Source: Peptoniphilus_E sp964345555
GTDB taxonomy: Bacteria > Bacillota > Clostridia > Tissierellales > Peptoniphilaceae
Assembly (NCBI GenBank): GCA_964345555.1
Contig: CAYFRD010000034.1
Span: forward strand, 1 to 15,993
Reading direction: 5' to 3'
DNA length: 15,993 nt
The notes below the pieces were generated by a model, which was not told the DNA's origin, searched no databases, and was given only the letters and a program-made list of their open reading frames with translations. Below are positions 14,218-15,993 of this stretch, piece after piece. The position numbers and the translations under genes are program-made. The first letter of the stretch is position 1. The number at the start of each line of letters is the position of its first letter.

Positions 14218-15200
14218 CTTATTCTTCCCTCCTCTACAAGATCGGTATAAACATCTTCAAGTGCTGACTCTTCTTTAGGGAAAGGACTTTCATTTGCAAA
14301 TTCTTCAGCCTCTTTTATCATCTCATCGACGATCTTATTTTCTTTTTCTATATCTTCTTTAGTAAAAATATTGTTTTCTAAAAGATAATTTTCCATTCTG
14401 GGCAGAGGATCCTTCTTAATCCAAAATTCCAATTCCTCGTCACTTCTATATACAGTCATATCCCCTTCAAAGTGCCCTCTATGTCTATAAGTCTTACATT
14501 CAATTAAACTCGGCCCATGACCTTTTCTTGCACTGGATACAGCTTCTCCTACAGCCTCATAAACAGCGAAGACATCATTTCCGTCAACTGTAATACCGGG
14601 CATATTATAAGATTTAGCTCTTATGGAAATATCAGTTATTGCTTGGTGTTTCTTTTGGCTTACAGAAATACCGTAACCATTATTTTCACATACAAATATT
14701 ACAGGTAATTTCCAAACACTTGCTAAATTTAAAGCCTCATGGAAAGTACTTTGATTAGTGGAAGCATCTCCGAAAAAACATACACAAACTTGGTCTGTTC
14801 CTTTGTATTTAATTGCCGTTCCTGCTCCTACAGCTATATTTTGTCCCGCTCCGACAATCCCGTTAGCTCCGAGAATGCCTTTTGTAGCATCGGCAATATG
14901 CATAGATCCGCCCTTGCCTTTACAATATCCGGTTTCACGTCCAAAAAGTTCCGCCATCATATACTTCAAGTCTCCACCCTTTGCTATGATGTGTCCATGT
15001 CCTCTGTGAGTAGAAGTAATGTAGTCATCCGGATTCAAATTAGCACAAGCGCCTGTGGCAACAGCCTCTTCACCTATGTACAAATGAACAAAACCTTGAA
15101 TTTTTCCTTCAGCAAACAAATCCTTTGCTCTGGTTTCAAATTTTCGAATTTTTAGCATAGTTCTATACATGTCTTTTATTTTTTCAACACTTATATTCAA
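14214..15200 (-). CDS. acoA: Acetoin dehydrogenase E1 component, alpha subunit
   Basis: The alpha subunit of the thiamine-diphosphate E1 enzyme. The 328 residues carry the family landmarks: KIRKFETRAKDLFAEGKIQG (17-36), STHRGHGH (63-70), GRETGYCKGKGGSMH (87-101), GANGIVGAGQNIAVGAG (111-127), the thiamine-pyrophosphate/magnesium motif starting FFGDASTNQSTFHEALN (142-158) and ending ENN (172-174), and YRHRGHFEGD (238-247). The metal motif reads GDA where the family consensus is GDG, and the glycine usually following NQ is serine. The start is a TTG at 15200: GGGAGG lies seven bases before it and overlaps the stop of the preceding gene, and no in-frame ATG occurs before residue 11. Coupled to E1 beta by an ATGA overlap. 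Acetoin is the most likely substrate because of acoX; pyruvate or branched-chain oxo acids remain possible. Confidence 0.93.
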   Translation of the reverse strand: MNISVEKIKDMYRTMLKIRKFETRAKDLFAEGKIQGFVHLYIGEEAVATGACANLNPDDYITSTHRGHGHIIAKGGDLKYMMAELFGRETGYCKGKGGSMHIADATKGILGANGIVGAGQNIAVGAGTAIKYKGTDQVCVCFFGDASTNQSTFHEALNLASVWKLPVIFVCENNGYGISVSQKKHQAITDISIRAKSYNMPGITVDGNDVFAVYEAVGEAVSSARKGHGPSLIECKTYRHRGHFEGDMTVYRSDEELEFWIKKDPLPRMENYLLENNIFTKEDIEKENKIVDEMIKEAEEFANESPFPKEESALEDVYTDLVEEGRIR

Positions 15201-15204
15201 AATA

Positions 15205-15579
15205 TTACCTCCCGTCTTTTTTTACATAAACTTTTACACAAGCAACAGCCGCTTCAATAGAATCATCCTTATCATTGAATTCGGTTAAATAAAGGCCCTC
15301 CGATCTAAGTCCACCTAGCACCGATTTAACTGTAACTTGTCCTACAGGAAAAACTTTTTTTATTTCATTTTCATCTAACTCATCAGGTTTTGTAACACCA
15401 ATTACAACATCAATAAATACAAATTTATTCATGTCTTCATATGAAAATCCAAAAAGTTCATTTAATCCTATCAGGCAACTTTTTGATATAGCATCCCTTA
15501 CCGCTTTTATAGCTGCCTTAGTTACATCTTGTCCATGAATGTCAAGACCTATCCCAAATTCAATAATAAATCTTTTCAT
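15205..15579 (-). CDS. Lin0512-family protein of unknown function
   Basis: A 124-residue soluble protein that I recognise as resembling the conserved hypothetical Lin0512 family (named after a Listeria protein). Its hallmark is the N-terminal IEFGIGLDIHGQDVTKAA (5-22), followed by a helix (AIKAVRDAISKSCL), then FVFIDVVIGV (53-62) and FPVGQVTVKSVLGGLRSEGL (86-105). The pattern of alternating strands and helices fits a small alpha/beta protein; His15, Asp13 and Asp18 are candidate metal or ligand residues by conservation, which is inference. No signal peptide or membrane segment. It is the first gene of the aco operon, with AGGAGG before its ATG, and its stop lies five bases from the E1 alpha start, so it is coexpressed with the dehydrogenase. 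Function is not known; the context suggests a helper or regulator of acetoin or 2-oxo-acid metabolism. Confidence 0.8.
   Translation of the reverse strand: MKRFIIEFGIGLDIHGQDVTKAAIKAVRDAISKSCLIGLNELFGFSYEDMNKFVFIDVVIGVTKPDELDENEIKKVFPVGQVTVKSVLGGLRSEGLYLTEFNDKDDSIEAAVACVKVYVKKDGR
15208..15213 (-). promoter_or_regulatory. Ribosome binding site for the TTG start of E1 alpha (GGGAGG)
   Basis: GGGAGG on the minus strand lies seven bases before TTG at 15200 and abuts the stop codon of the Lin0512-family gene. It supports the unusual TTG start over the internal ATG at residue 11. Confidence 0.75.
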
Positions 15580-15613
15580 AAAACCACCTCCTCAAAATGA
15601 ATAAGCAATTCTT

Positions 15614-15627
15614 TGAAAACGTTTTAC
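15614..15627. promoter_or_regulatory. cre-like palindrome in the aco leader (possible CcpA site)
   Basis: TGAAAACGTTTTAC matches the catabolite-response-element consensus TGWAARCGYTWNCW at 12 of 14 positions in either direction and contains the perfect ten-base palindrome AAAACGTTTT (15616-15625). It lies about 35 bases before the first start codon and roughly 80 bases after the candidate transcription start, a place where CcpA could block elongation. CcpA control of acetoin genes is known in Bacillus; here it is inference. Confidence 0.4.
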
Positions 15628-15710
15628 CATTATGTGAATTTATTACAACTGTTTTTAATCAATTATTTAATTCTACTTTAATTATGATAATATGTTTAGA
15701 ATTTAAAAAA

Positions 15711-15740
15711 ATTATAATGAAACTACGAAAATTATGAAAA
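15711..15740 (-). promoter_or_regulatory. Candidate sigma-A promoter of the aco operon
   Basis: On the minus strand a perfect TATAAT (15711-15716) follows TTTTCA (15735-15740), four of six matches to TTGACA, after 18 bases. Transcription would start near 15704, giving a leader of about 125 bases. The -35 box sits in a tandem direct repeat GAAAATTAT (plus-strand sense, 15727-15735 and 15736-15744). I looked for a sigma-54 site of the TGGCAC-N5-TTGC type, used by aco operons of Bacillus, and saw none. In DNA this AT-rich the assignment is uncertain. Confidence 0.35.
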
Positions 15741-15993
15741 TTATGACAAGATTAAGTGATTATACATTTAAAATATGCTTTATTGTATTAATATGCTACC
15801 AGCGAAAATTTATTCTAAAACATTTTTTTATGTATAATTAAATTTTTTACATTTTATATATAATTTTTCTTAAAATTTTGCTTATCTAATGTACAAATCT
15901 ATTATTATTCTGAAAATTTTTAATTTCAAAACTTATAAAATAAATTTACTTAAAATATTTTATATAATTTGTTTTATAAGTTCTAAAACGATA

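Larger units (their letters stand above)
15580..15993. other. AT-rich non-coding region upstream of the aco operon
   Basis: About 410 bases with no open reading frame carrying a ribosome site and no RNA gene I can recognise. Besides the AGGAGG site of the first gene, the cre-like palindrome and the promoter candidate, it holds an 11-base perfect inverted repeat, AACTTATAAAA (15930-15940) and TTTTATAAGTT (15972-15982), separated by 31 bases. The base composition is clearly more AT-rich than the coding DNA. The gene upstream of the operon, possibly a regulator, lies beyond the right edge. Confidence 0.7.

Noticed and set aside
15580..15993. Sigma-54 promoter for the aco operon
   Set aside because: Known for Bacillus acetoin operons, so I searched for GG/GC boxes spaced as in -24/-12 promoters on the minus strand; no acceptable match is present.

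Overview
The window comes from a low-GC, Gram-positive-type anaerobe. The coding style, strong AGGAGG ribosome sites, RNase R/SmpB/Ddl/MurF gene order and the acetoin-type dehydrogenase operon point to Clostridia or Tissierellia (Peptoniphilaceae-like). The phylum-level guess is fairly safe; the family-level guess is an inference. No rRNA, tRNA, CRISPR array, insertion sequence or prophage gene is visible. Almost all genes lie on the minus strand.

Block 1 (6429 down to 5, minus) is a tightly packed six-gene operon: a small coiled-coil protein, an alpha/beta hydrolase, a MurF-like Mur ligase with three predicted membrane helices in place of the usual N-terminal domain, D-alanine--D-alanine ligase (ddl), RNase R (rnr) and SmpB (smpB). 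Junctions are either 4-base ATGA overlaps or 9-base gaps. The operon joins late peptidoglycan-precursor synthesis to RNA decay and ribosome rescue. It runs off the left edge just after the smpB stop.

Block 2 (6532-7015, plus) is divergent: two tandem 78-residue CPFC glutaredoxin-like genes, about 50% identical to each other, closed by a rho-independent terminator. Block 3 (8271 down to 7108, minus) is a single PLP-dependent aminotransferase of fold type I.

Block 4 (15579 down to 8427, minus) is a complete 2-oxo-acid-dehydrogenase-type operon, best read as acetoin dehydrogenase because of the AcoX-type NAD-kinase-like gene inside it. The order is Lin0512-family protein, E1 alpha (TTG start), E1 beta, a strong internal hairpin, acoX, E2, E3 and lipoate-protein ligase, followed by a clear terminator. 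E1 (TPP) would cleave acetoin and pass the acetyl group to the E2 lipoyl arm; E2 would make acetyl-CoA; E3 would reoxidise the arm to NADH; LplA would attach the lipoate. Roles of the Lin0512 protein and AcoX are not established. The operon is preceded by about 410 bases of very AT-rich non-coding DNA holding a candidate promoter and a cre-like palindrome.

The most unusual points are the membrane-anchored MurF-like protein, an E2 with two divergent E3-binding domains, a GDG-to-GDA change in the E1 alpha thiamine motif, the hairpin that splits the aco operon, and the poorly understood Lin0512 and AcoX genes built into it.
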